A DNA stretch of 64,000 bases from an uncultured Winogradskyella sp. Its GTDB lineage: Bacteria; Bacteroidota; Bacteroidia; Flavobacteriales; Flavobacteriaceae. How positions within the stretch are numbered: the stretch's first letter is position 1; each line of letters begins with the position of its first letter. The position numbers and the translations under genes are program-made. Of this stretch, positions 46,253-53,902 are shown one piece after another. The stretch is from NCBI RefSeq assembly GCF_947495255.1, contig NZ_CANLYI010000003.1:1-64000 (forward strand), read 5' to 3'. The notes under the pieces are model-generated. The model ran no database searches, was not told the origin of the DNA, and saw only the letters and a program-made list of their open reading frames with translations.

Positions 46253-46972
46253 TTATGGATTAGTAGACCATAATGACGCATTTGCCATCATAGCTCTTCG
46301 TGGTAATTTTAAACCAGATACAATTAGTTCTGCAAAATCTTCGGGTTGTAAAACGCTGTCTTCAGAATCTTTATTTGCAATGCCTAAATCTATTGACATA
46401 TCTGATGCAATAGTACTTGGTGTTAAAGTACAAACTCTAATATTGTTTTTGCGGACTTCTTTCATTAGCGACTGAGACATTCCGATAACTGCAAATTTAG
46501 ATGCTGAATAAGCTGAAGTTGTAGCATTACCACTTAAGCCTGCTGTAGATGATACATTTATAATGTCGCCTTCGTTTTTAGCTATTAAATGTGGTAAAAC
46601 CTCTTTGGTTACGTAATACATTCCCATAACATTGGTTTGTATAATTTGGCTCCATTGGTGCACTTCCATATCGTTTAACGAACCAAAGGCTGCAATACCT
46701 GCGTTATTTACTAAAATATCTATTGATCCTAAAGTGTCAATAAGAGATTTAATACCTTTTTGAACCTCTGCATAAACGCCAACATCAAAAACAGCATAAA
46801 TAGCATTAACACCAAATTCTTTTAATTCTGCAACAGTTTCTTTTAATACAGCTTCATTTCTTCCCGTAATGGCAACATCAATGCCTTCTTTTGCAAAAGC
46901 GATTGCTGTAGCTTTTCCTAAGCCTCTTCCGCCTCCTGTTATTATTGCTTTTCTATTTTTTAATTCTGTCAT
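46253..46972 (-). CDS. SDR family oxidoreductase, 3-ketoacyl-ACP reductase-like
   Basis: 239 residues from the ATG at 46972. A TTG eight codons upstream is also open, but it overlaps the -7 element at 46994-47001, which favours the ATG. NADP-binding AIITGGGRGLGKATAIAFA, the LVNNAGIAAFGSL motif, and the catalytic Ser/Tyr/Lys set (NVSSTAGLSGN, YSASKFAV) are intact. It resembles FabG but stands alone, away from other fatty acid genes, so the real substrate is uncertain. Confidence 0.92.
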   Translation of the reverse strand: MTELKNRKAIITGGGRGLGKATAIAFAKEGIDVAITGRNEAVLKETVAELKEFGVNAIYAVFDVGVYAEVQKGIKSLIDTLGSIDILVNNAGIAAFGSLNDMEVHQWSQIIQTNVMGMYYVTKEVLPHLIAKNEGDIINVSSTAGLSGNATTSAYSASKFAVIGMSQSLMKEVRKNNIRVCTLTPSTIASDMSIDLGIANKDSEDSVLQPEDFAELIVSGLKLPRRAMMANASLWSTNP

Positions 46973-46993
46973 GATTTTATGTTTTCTTTTATT

Positions 46994-47001
46994 CAAAGTT
47001 A
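46994..47001 (-). promoter_or_regulatory. -7 element of the SDR gene
   Basis: TAACTTTG on the minus strand, 21 nt upstream of the ATG at 46972. Its position overlaps the alternative TTG start and so helps to choose the ATG. Confidence 0.45.
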
Positions 47002-47115
47002 TAAAAATTGAGGGTCTTTAATGTTATAATAATGTGAAGTTATGGCCTTAAATTCCTAAGGTATTCTAAAAGTGTGAAATACGTGTTTTAAGTATTTATG
47101 GGATGGTAGTAAATG

Positions 47116-47565
47116 CTATTCACTATGTTTTTTCCAATACGGTTTACCGTAGCTGCAAAATACTTCTTCACCATAGTCTATATTTTTTGTTGCTTTTATA
47201 CAGACATTATTATCGTCGTCTAAAGTGATTGCAGCATTGTTTTTAAAATTATTTTGCGATAAGCCTTCTGCGTCATTAGCATACTTGGCGTAGCAATCTG
47301 TATGCATACTGTCCATAATGTTGCCATCTAGCAAATTAATAAAATATCGATCTTTATTTTGTTGTGATCTTATGGCAGCTTCTTTGTTATCAATAATTTC
47401 TCCTTTAAATAAAGAAATTATTTCATCTTCATAAATATCTATCGCAGTAAATAAACCTTTACCAGCATTTTTAATTTGTGAAGGCTGAATAAACAAGTAA
47501 TCTGATTCTGGAGCTTCAATAGTGTTTGTGCTTGTATAATGGTCTTCTGTATTGGAGTCGCTCAA
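47116..47565 (-). CDS. SET domain-containing protein
   Basis: 149 residues. SDYLFIQPSQIKNAGKGLFT, IYEDEIISLFKGEII, NNFKNNAAI and GEEVFCSYGKPYW follow the SET lysine methyltransferase fold, including the N-H/N-A-like cofactor segment and the closing Tyr motif. In bacteria SET proteins are scattered and their targets mostly unknown. It has no post-SET Cys cluster. The start is a TTG: an in-frame TAA lies five codons upstream and there is no ATG before the conserved domain. It lies 49 bp downstream of the M48 protease gene, same strand. Confidence 0.88.
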   Translation of the reverse strand: MSDSNTEDHYTSTNTIEAPESDYLFIQPSQIKNAGKGLFTAIDIYEDEIISLFKGEIIDNKEAAIRSQQNKDRYFINLLDGNIMDSMHTDCYAKYANDAEGLSQNNFKNNAAITLDDDNNVCIKATKNIDYGEEVFCSYGKPYWKKHSE

Positions 47566-47614
47566 AGTTTCTGAGATTTATTAACGTTGTATGTTTTTAA
47601 AAAGCAAAGTGGTT

Positions 47615-48847
47615 TTACTTCTTTAAATTTTTAACGCGTTCTAAAAGCGTTGGATGTGAATAATGCATAAATACATAGGCTTTATGAGGTGTTAAATTAC
47701 TCAAACTATTTTTAGATAATTTCTTTAATGAGGTGATTAAAGATTCCGCTTTATAAGTGTTTTTAGCATAATCATCTGCTTGGTATTCAAAAACGCGTGA
47801 AACATAATTCATTATTAAACCTGTGATTTCCGAAATAGGCGAGTAGAGCAATCCAAAGGTAATTAAACCAACATGGAAACTTGGAATTTCAACTCCAATA
47901 GCATTTGATAATAATGGATTCGAAATAAATATAGATAAGATAAAAAGTGTTAGTCCTGTGAGTATGATAGAGGTCACCAAATTAAAAATGATGTGCTTTT
48001 TTTTGTAATGCCCAACTTCGTGTGCTAACACAGCAACGATTTCTTCATCGTCTAAATCGTTCACTAAAGTGTCATAAAGTGTCACACGTTTTTCGCTGCC
48101 AAAACCAGAAAAATAGGCATTAGCTTTAGTACTTCGTTTAGAACCATCAATGACAAATATTTTATCGAGATTAAAACCAACTGACTCAGCATAGGCTGAA
48201 ATCTTATTTCGTAATTCGCCCGCTTCTAAAGGCGTTTGTTTATTGAAAAGTGGTACAATAAGTTTGGAGTAAAACATATTCATAAAAACCGTAAAAACAG
48301 TCACAATTCCCCAAGTATATAACCAAAACTCATTACCAGTAATCTGATAAAACCAAACAATAAGTGCAATGATACCTCCTCCAAGTAATATGGTCATTAG
48401 TAAACCTTTCAATTTATCTAATATGAAGGTTTTTTTCGTCGTTTTATTAAAACCAAATTTCTCTTCAATCACAAAGGTTTTGTAGTAGCCAAAAGGCGTG
48501 GTAATAATATCGCTTGTAATCATAATAATGCCGAAGAAAATTAACGCGATAATTATTGGGTTATCAGAATAACTTCTAGCAAAATTATCAACGTATTCAA
48601 AACCATCTAAAAGCAAGAACCCTAAGGTTAATGCAAAAGAAAACAAGGAGGTTATAAGTCCAAACTTATAATTAACAGATTTATAATTTTGTGATTTTTT
48701 ATACTCCTCTGCGTCATATACATCGTTTAATATTTCAGGAATTGGATCGTTATAGTGTTTTGCGTTTATAGCATCGAGCACTTTATCAACTATAAAATTG
48801 ATGATAATGATGGCTATTATGATAAAGAAAAGGGTTTGTGATGTCAT
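47615..48847 (-). CDS. M48 family metallopeptidase (Ste24/CAAX protease type)
   Basis: 410 residues. About six to seven membrane segments, with the zinc motif VLAHEVGHYKKKH at about 276-288 and the third ligand in FEYQADDYA near 347. The N-terminal region includes GYYKTFVIEEKFGFNKTTKK and the layout fits the Ste24 CAAX prenyl protease 1 group. In bacteria, which lack CAAX prenylation, these act in membrane protein quality control. Upstream lies a palindromic repeat and a 15-T run. ATG start. Confidence 0.93.
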   Translation of the reverse strand: MTSQTLFFIIIAIIIINFIVDKVLDAINAKHYNDPIPEILNDVYDAEEYKKSQNYKSVNYKFGLITSLFSFALTLGFLLLDGFEYVDNFARSYSDNPIIIALIFFGIIMITSDIITTPFGYYKTFVIEEKFGFNKTTKKTFILDKLKGLLMTILLGGGIIALIVWFYQITGNEFWLYTWGIVTVFTVFMNMFYSKLIVPLFNKQTPLEAGELRNKISAYAESVGFNLDKIFVIDGSKRSTKANAYFSGFGSEKRVTLYDTLVNDLDDEEIVAVLAHEVGHYKKKHIIFNLVTSIILTGLTLFILSIFISNPLLSNAIGVEIPSFHVGLITFGLLYSPISEITGLIMNYVSRVFEYQADDYAKNTYKAESLITSLKKLSKNSLSNLTPHKAYVFMHYSHPTLLERVKNLKK

Positions 48848-48867
48848 TATTATAGTTTGTATATTTT

Positions 48868-48985
48868 CGTCACTTCGAGTGAAATTTCTTTTTTTTTTTT
48901 TTTGAAATTTTGTATCGAGAAGCTTATTTGTTACAATGGTTCTCGATACAATTTTCTCGTTCCTCGAAAATCACTTGAACTGACG
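48868..48985. repeat. Palindromic intergenic repeat element (copy B)
   Basis: Outer imperfect inverted ends CGTCACTTCGAGTG and CACTTGAACTGACG enclose an inner perfect inverted repeat TTGTATCGAGAA (48910-48921) and TTCTCGATACAA (48940-48951). The 17-nt stretch at 48868-48884 is the exact reverse complement of 31234-31250 in copy A. Contains a 15-T run (48889-48903). Confidence 0.7.
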
Positions 48986-48993
48986 TTTTTTAT

Positions 48994-49791
48994 TTATTTA
49001 AAATCGCGTTGGCGTTTCGCTTCAAAAATAAGGATTCCGGCAGCAACAGAAACATTCATAGAGTCTATAACTCCTTGCATTGGGATACTAATATTTTGAG
49101 TGGCAGTTTCTCGCCATTCTTCAGTTAGACCTGTTGCTTCTGTGCCAACCACAATTGCTGTTGGTAACGTATAATCTTGAGAGTAGTAAGGTTCTGACTC
49201 TTGTAAAATGGCAGAATAAATATTGAAGTTATATTTTTTGAGAAAAGCAATCGCTTCTTCAGAGCTTGTCATGGCAATTTCTGTTGTAAACACACAACCA
49301 ACACTAGAACGAATGATATTTGGATTGTATAAATCTGATTTAGGATTTGCAATAATTACAGCATCTACATTTGCTGCATCTGCGGTGCGTAATAAAGCAC
49401 CAATATTTCCAGGTTTTTCTGGAGCTTCTGCCACTAAGATTAATGGATTTTTAGATGTGAGTTTTAAATCTTCAAGTTGATGTGTTTTTGAATTTACAAC
49501 AGCAATAACACCTTCAGTAGTATCTCTATGGGCTAATTTTTGAAACACCTCCTTTGATATTTCAATAATGTCAATATTGTATTGTGACATAGCTTTCGCT
49601 TCGCTTTCCGAAAATAAATCAGGTAAAAACAAAAGTGTTTCAACCTTATAGCCTCCTTTTATGGCTAATGATAATTCGCGTTTCCCTTCAATTAAAAATT
49701 GATTGGATTTTTTGCGAGCTCTCGACTTTTCTTTCAGTAAGAAGAGTTGCTTTATTAAAGGGTTTTGTGCGCTAGATATAATCTTATTCAT
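48994..49791 (-). CDS. SpoU/TrmH family RNA methyltransferase
   Basis: 265 residues from the ATG at 49791; an ATG three codons earlier (49800) is equally open, but the NKIISSAQNPLIKQLFLLK start is the usual one. SpoU motifs 1 to 3 are visible: EKPGNIGALLRTADAA, VVGTEATGLTEEW and SIPMQGVIDSMNVSVAAGI. The N-terminal 80 residues form the substrate-binding L30e-like domain. It makes 2'-O-methyl groups on rRNA or tRNA using SAM through the knotted SPOUT fold; exact target unknown. A -7 element lies just upstream. Confidence 0.92.
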   Translation of the reverse strand: MNKIISSAQNPLIKQLFLLKEKSRARKKSNQFLIEGKRELSLAIKGGYKVETLLFLPDLFSESEAKAMSQYNIDIIEISKEVFQKLAHRDTTEGVIAVVNSKTHQLEDLKLTSKNPLILVAEAPEKPGNIGALLRTADAANVDAVIIANPKSDLYNPNIIRSSVGCVFTTEIAMTSSEEAIAFLKKYNFNIYSAILQESEPYYSQDYTLPTAIVVGTEATGLTEEWRETATQNISIPMQGVIDSMNVSVAAGILIFEAKRQRDFK

Positions 49792-49800
49792 GTAAAACAT

Positions 49801-50142
49801 TTGATTACCTTCAAAGGTACTATTTAAATAAAATAGGTTTTTTAAAGGAAGGGTAAAGTTAAGAATTTACTGCTTTTATTAGAATTATTTTTAGTTAAGA
49901 CATAAACCTTAAATCTACTTGGAATTTGTAATCATAATAAAAGAGCATTTTGTCGAATTTTTTAAACGAATTTCCAATAAAAAAAGTTGAATGTGTTTTT
50001 GGAGCAATTGTTGTGTTATAAAAAGTGATTGTGACCAATTAGGTTAAGTTCGGTCTAATAGTTAAGGTATTTACGTTAATCTAAAATCGGTGTCACTCAC
50101 GTATATATAAGACTAATAATATTTAAATTTAGATAATTACAA
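49801..50142. other. Intergenic region, 342 bp, between divergent genes
   Basis: Divergent spacer between the SpoU gene and an exported unknown protein. It contains the -7 element at 49812-49819 (minus strand). On the plus side TAAATTTA about 15 nt before the ATG at 50143 is a near match. No convincing RNA, repeat or ORF; one 18-codon ORF is noted under rejected items. Confidence 0.6.
49812..49819 (-). promoter_or_regulatory. -7 element of the SpoU methyltransferase gene
   Basis: TACCTTTG on the minus strand, 20 nt upstream of the ATG at 49791. Confidence 0.45.
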
Positions 50143-50883
50143 ATGAAAATAATGATTAAAAAATATTGCTTTATAGTATTTATTACAATCAGTCTATTTT
50201 CATATAGTCAAGATATTAATTTTCAAAAAAATACTAATTCGATTGCTAGTGAATTATTAGTGGAACAAAAATTGAATAAAAACGGTGATAGTCTCATATT
50301 AGAAAGTGAGAAAATAAAGATAGACCAAGTAGATATATTAAATGAAGACTATTTTGAAACTATTAAAGTGGATAGTATTAAAACCAAGATTGGTCTTGAT
50401 AAATTGCCTTATGGTAATTATGTAATACAAGCCAAAGTTGAAAAGCATTGGATTGTTATGTATATGGAGAAAACTAAAAATTTGCGTGCAGATTTGGATT
50501 TTACGGATATCATAACCAATGCAAAGTTGAAGAAAGTATCTAAAATAACTATAGATGTAAAGGATGGACAATTGTTGTCTAAACAGCATTCAGTTGAGAA
50601 TCAAATTGAAGAAAAAACCATGTATTGGGTGGTGTCCGAAACTAATTCTCGATTTTCATCTACAAAAACGATGAGCTTAAAATATCCTGAAGAAATAAAT
50701 GATTTGATTGCTAAAATAAGATTAGAAGCAAAATCTGAAGTAGGAAGAAATAATAAGCTGTTGGTTTATGAAGTTTATAATACAGTAGAATTTATGAGTA
50801 AGCAACTTAGAAATTGTAAGTATTATAAAAAAACAGAATCGGATTATTTTAATGTAATACCATTTTATAGCTCTGAGGATTAG
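50143..50883 (+). CDS. Exported protein of unknown function
   Basis: 246 residues. Signal peptide 1-22 (KKYCFIVFITISLFSYSQ). I recognise no domain. The mature part has a segment KLPYGNYVIQAKVEKHWIVM that resembles the DUF-type beta domains of flavobacterial exported proteins, then alternating charged beta strands and a helical C-terminus. There is no T9SS tail, so it is probably periplasmic. A second in-frame ATG lies three codons in. It stands alone, 255 bp upstream of the T9SS type A gene. Confidence 0.75.
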   Translation: MKIMIKKYCFIVFITISLFSYSQDINFQKNTNSIASELLVEQKLNKNGDSLILESEKIKIDQVDILNEDYFETIKVDSIKTKIGLDKLPYGNYVIQAKVEKHWIVMYMEKTKNLRADLDFTDIITNAKLKKVSKITIDVKDGQLLSKQHSVENQIEEKTMYWVVSETNSRFSSTKTMSLKYPEEINDLIAKIRLEAKSEVGRNNKLLVYEVYNTVEFMSKQLRNCKYYKKTESDYFNVIPFYSSED

Positions 50884-51138
50884 ACGAGTAATAAGTTTAG
50901 TCTTAAGCATAACGTGTGTAACTATTTGGGGTTTTAGAATATCTATACTTTTCTTTCAGCAAAACGAGTTTTAATTAATGGTTTTTTAGGTTTTCTATTC
51001 GATTTAATCATGTGGTTGATGTTCTCGTATGAGTGACAATGCAAATTTTAGTGAATAAAATGAAATTATCTTATTTTAAGGTAGTAGGAGTTTTTTTGCT
51101 TAACTTGTTTTATTATTGAATCATTAACCCAACCAATT

Positions 51139-52905
51139 ATGAAACAAAAATTACTATTCTTTTTTCTATTCACATTTTCAATAACAACAATGTTTGCTCA
51201 AGTCGCTAATCAACCAAGTGATTTAGTAATTTGCGATAACGATAATGATGGCTTTGCGTTGTTTGATTTAACCGTTTTAGACGCACAAGTTTTAGGGTCT
51301 CAGAGTGGAATTGATTATACTATAACTTATCACGAAACTCAAACTGAAGCAATAACTGGTGCGAATCCGATAGCATCACCTTACGGCAATGTAGTAAGTG
51401 GTTACCAAACTATACACATAAGGGTAGAAGAAAATGAGACTCAAAATACAGCATTAACCACTGTTAATTTAATTGTGAACCCTGTTCCAATACCAACTCA
51501 GACAACACCATTAGAGTTATGTGATGATGATAATGACGAGATTGCAACATTCGATTTAACTATTAATGATAATCAAATAACAGCGGGTAATGCAGATTGG
51601 TCTGTATCGTATTATGAATCTCAGATGGATGCTGAAATGCAATTAAACAATATACTAACGCCAACATCTTATGATAATACTTATAGCCCACAAACTTTGT
51701 ATGTTGCCGTAACAGATGTAAACACTGGATGTGTTGGTTTTACAACATTAACTCTATATGTATTACCTAATCCGTCAGGTGCTATGGGCATACCATCGGA
51801 TTTGGAACAATGTGATTATAATAATAACGTAACAGCTGAATTTGATTTAACCATAAATGAAGGGGTAATTAATCCTTCTGGTGAACCCTTCAATATCACT
51901 TATTTTTTAAGTGAAGCAGATGCATCAGCTAATACAGGTGTATTGGCAACGCCAGATAATTTTATAAATACAACTAATCCTCAAACAATTTATGTGAGAG
52001 TTGAAGCTTTAGAAGGATGCTTTGCAGTAACCAATTTTGATCTCATTATTAATTCATTGCCAGAATTAAATTTAGAAAGTAGTTACACTTTTTGTTTAGG
52101 AGATACATTAGTGCTAGATACAGAATTATCTGAATTAGATTATAGTTTTCAATGGGCAACTGATAGTGGTCCATTACCAGGTGAAACTCAACCGTTTCTA
52201 ACGGTATCAGAACCTGGTTTTTATTATGTAACAGTTGTCGCTTTTTCTGGGTGTGGAATGGTGACTACAATGGTTAATGTAGTGGAAGTGGTTTGTACAG
52301 ATATAGATAATGACGGAGTAATAGATGCTGATGAAGATATAAATGGAAATGGTAATTTAGAAGATGATGATACCGATAATGATAATATTCCAAATTATTT
52401 AGATGATGATGACGATGGCGATGGTGTAGATACATTAATTGAAATTAATATTGTTTTAGGTAGAAATGTATCACATATTTTTGTTGACACTGATAATGAT
52501 TTAATTGAAAATTTTTTAGATGACGACGATGATGGCGATAATGTGTTAACCATAGATGAAGATTATAACAACAATGGAGACCCAACAGATGATGATACTA
52601 ACAATAACAATATACCAGATTACTTAGAGCCAAGTGTTGCGTTAAGTGTTACTGGTTTTAATGTTTCTGAATTTTCAATGTTTCCAAATCCAACAAAAGA
52701 TGAAGTGACCATCCAAATCTCAAATTCTAGTTCAGTTGATGGATTAATAAATATATATAATATCCAAGGCAAAATGATTTTGAAAGACATCAAGCTTCAA
52801 GAACAATCTTCAACTTTAGATATTTCAAATTTAGAAAGTGGATTGTATTTTGTTGAATTAACAGCAGGAAACTCCAAGACTATTGAAAAATTAATGGTCG
52901 ACTAA
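51139..52905 (+). CDS. T9SS type A cargo with three stalk repeats and acidic TSP3-like region
   Basis: 588 residues. Signal peptide 1-20 (ends TMFAQ). Three stalk repeats at about 22-318 begin at VICDNDNDGF, LELCDDDNDE and LEQCDYNNNV. An Ig-like segment follows (about 320-385). Then comes a strongly acidic calcium-binding region about 391-500 (DIDNDGVIDADEDINGNGN, LDDDDDGDGVDT), like thrombospondin type 3 repeats. The tail (about 505-588) is type A (MFPNPTKDEVTIQ, GLYFVEL, IEKLMVD), cleaved and anchored on the surface by the T9SS. First repeat lacks the second Cys. Different tail class from the related stalk proteins at 664-13637. Confidence 0.92.
   Translation: MKQKLLFFFLFTFSITTMFAQVANQPSDLVICDNDNDGFALFDLTVLDAQVLGSQSGIDYTITYHETQTEAITGANPIASPYGNVVSGYQTIHIRVEENETQNTALTTVNLIVNPVPIPTQTTPLELCDDDNDEIATFDLTINDNQITAGNADWSVSYYESQMDAEMQLNNILTPTSYDNTYSPQTLYVAVTDVNTGCVGFTTLTLYVLPNPSGAMGIPSDLEQCDYNNNVTAEFDLTINEGVINPSGEPFNITYFLSEADASANTGVLATPDNFINTTNPQTIYVRVEALEGCFAVTNFDLIINSLPELNLESSYTFCLGDTLVLDTELSELDYSFQWATDSGPLPGETQPFLTVSEPGFYYVTVVAFSGCGMVTTMVNVVEVVCTDIDNDGVIDADEDINGNGNLEDDDTDNDNIPNYLDDDDDGDGVDTLIEINIVLGRNVSHIFVDTDNDLIENFLDDDDDGDNVLTIDEDYNNNGDPTDDDTNNNNIPDYLEPSVALSVTGFNVSEFSMFPNPTKDEVTIQISNSSSVDGLINIYNIQGKMILKDIKLQEQSSTLDISNLESGLYFVELTAGNSKTIEKLMVD
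51205..52093 (+). repeat. Three stalk repeats in the T9SS type A protein
   Basis: Approximate limits. Same repeat class as in the minus-strand type B genes: acidic CD loop, FDL, YYE/YHE, DA segment, QTIYVRV strand and closing GC. Confidence 0.75.
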
Positions 52906-52928
52906 ACGAACGTAGTTACTATAGGATT

Positions 52929-52966
52929 AAAAAAGCTTCAGATAAATTCTGAAGCTTTTTTGTAAT
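52929..52966 (+). terminator. Intrinsic terminator after the T9SS type A gene
   Basis: Stem of 13 bp (AAAAAAGCTTCAG with CTGAAGCTTTTTT), 7-nt loop, 23 bp past the stop codon. Confidence 0.8.
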
Positions 52967-53011
52967 GTATGCTAATTATTCGCGTCAAACCAATCAACTT
53001 AAAACTTAATC

Positions 53012-53812
53012 ATGAAAAAAATATTACCTCTATTAGCTTTTGCAATTTTTGTTTCTGCTTGTAAAAATGAACCAAAACAAGAACAAGAAGTGATGACTGA
53101 AGCTGTTACAACAGAAGAAATCACAACCAGTATTTATCCAGAATCTATCACTAAAGTATTTGATGCCCACGGAAGTATAGATACATGGAATAAAATGCAA
53201 ACACTGTCTTTTTCTATTGATAAACCAACAGGAAAAGAAGTTATCACTGAAAACTTAAAAACAAGAGCAGAACAAATTGATACGCCAAATTACACACAAG
53301 GATTTGATGGAACAACGCTTTGGATTAGTGAAAAAGATGGAAAAGAATATAAAGGAAAGCCAAAATTTTATAAAGGTTTAATGTTTTATTTCTATGCCAT
53401 GCCATTTGTATTAGCTGATGATGGTATTAAATACGAAACTACAGAACCATTGGTTTTTGAAGGTAAATCATATCCAGGGATTTTAATTTCTTACGAAGAT
53501 GGCATTGGTGCATCATCAGAAGACCAATACAAGATTTTTTATGATGCTGAAACCGGAAAAATGGAATGGTTAGGTTACACGGTAACATATGGTAAAAACG
53601 AAGGAAGTGAAGATTTTCATTTTATAAGATATAACAATTGGCAGACCGTTAATGGTTTAGTAGTGCCAGCTAGCATTGATTGGTACAAGTATGAAAATAA
53701 CATACCAACAGAAAAACGAAATACAGTTGCTTTTACAGATGTTGTACTTTCTGAAAAAGCGCCAGACGCAAAATTATTTATGCAACCAGAAGGTGCAAAA
53801 GTGATTGAGTAA
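53012..53812 (+). CDS. Lipoprotein, DUF6503-like
   Basis: 266 residues. Lipoprotein signal with lipobox FVSAC at residues 13-17; the mature N-terminus CKNEPKQEQE is rich in Lys and Glu, compatible with the surface-export signal of Bacteroidota lipoproteins. The body (FDAHGSIDTWNKMQTLSFSI, FDGTTLWISEKDGKEYKG, FYFYAMPFVLADDGI, RYNNWQTVNGLVVPAS) matches a family of flavobacterial lipoproteins annotated DUF6503, which has a LolA-like beta-sheet look. Role unknown. ATG start; flanked by terminators on both sides, so monocistronic. Confidence 0.85.
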   Translation: MKKILPLLAFAIFVSACKNEPKQEQEVMTEAVTTEEITTSIYPESITKVFDAHGSIDTWNKMQTLSFSIDKPTGKEVITENLKTRAEQIDTPNYTQGFDGTTLWISEKDGKEYKGKPKFYKGLMFYFYAMPFVLADDGIKYETTEPLVFEGKSYPGILISYEDGIGASSEDQYKIFYDAETGKMEWLGYTVTYGKNEGSEDFHFIRYNNWQTVNGLVVPASIDWYKYENNIPTEKRNTVAFTDVVLSEKAPDAKLFMQPEGAKVIE

Positions 53813-53855
53813 TGTATATAAATTTTAGATGAGGTTTTTTACTTCATTCTCAATG

Positions 53856-53886
53856 AAAAAAGCGAGCCATTTGGCTCGCTTTTTTT
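53856..53886. terminator. Bidirectional terminator between convergent genes
   Basis: Stem of 14 bp (AAAAAAGCGAGCCA with TGGCTCGCTTTTTT), loop of 2 nt, between stops at 53812 (plus) and 53903 (minus). A and T runs on both sides allow use in both directions. Confidence 0.85.
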
Positions 53887-53902
53887 ATAATCTAAGTGTT
53901 AG

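Noticed and set aside
49991..50047. Short Cys-rich plus-strand ORF of 18 residues starting MCFWSNCC
   Set aside because: No promoter match or conserved context, only 18 codons; chance occurrence in AT-rich spacer is likely.
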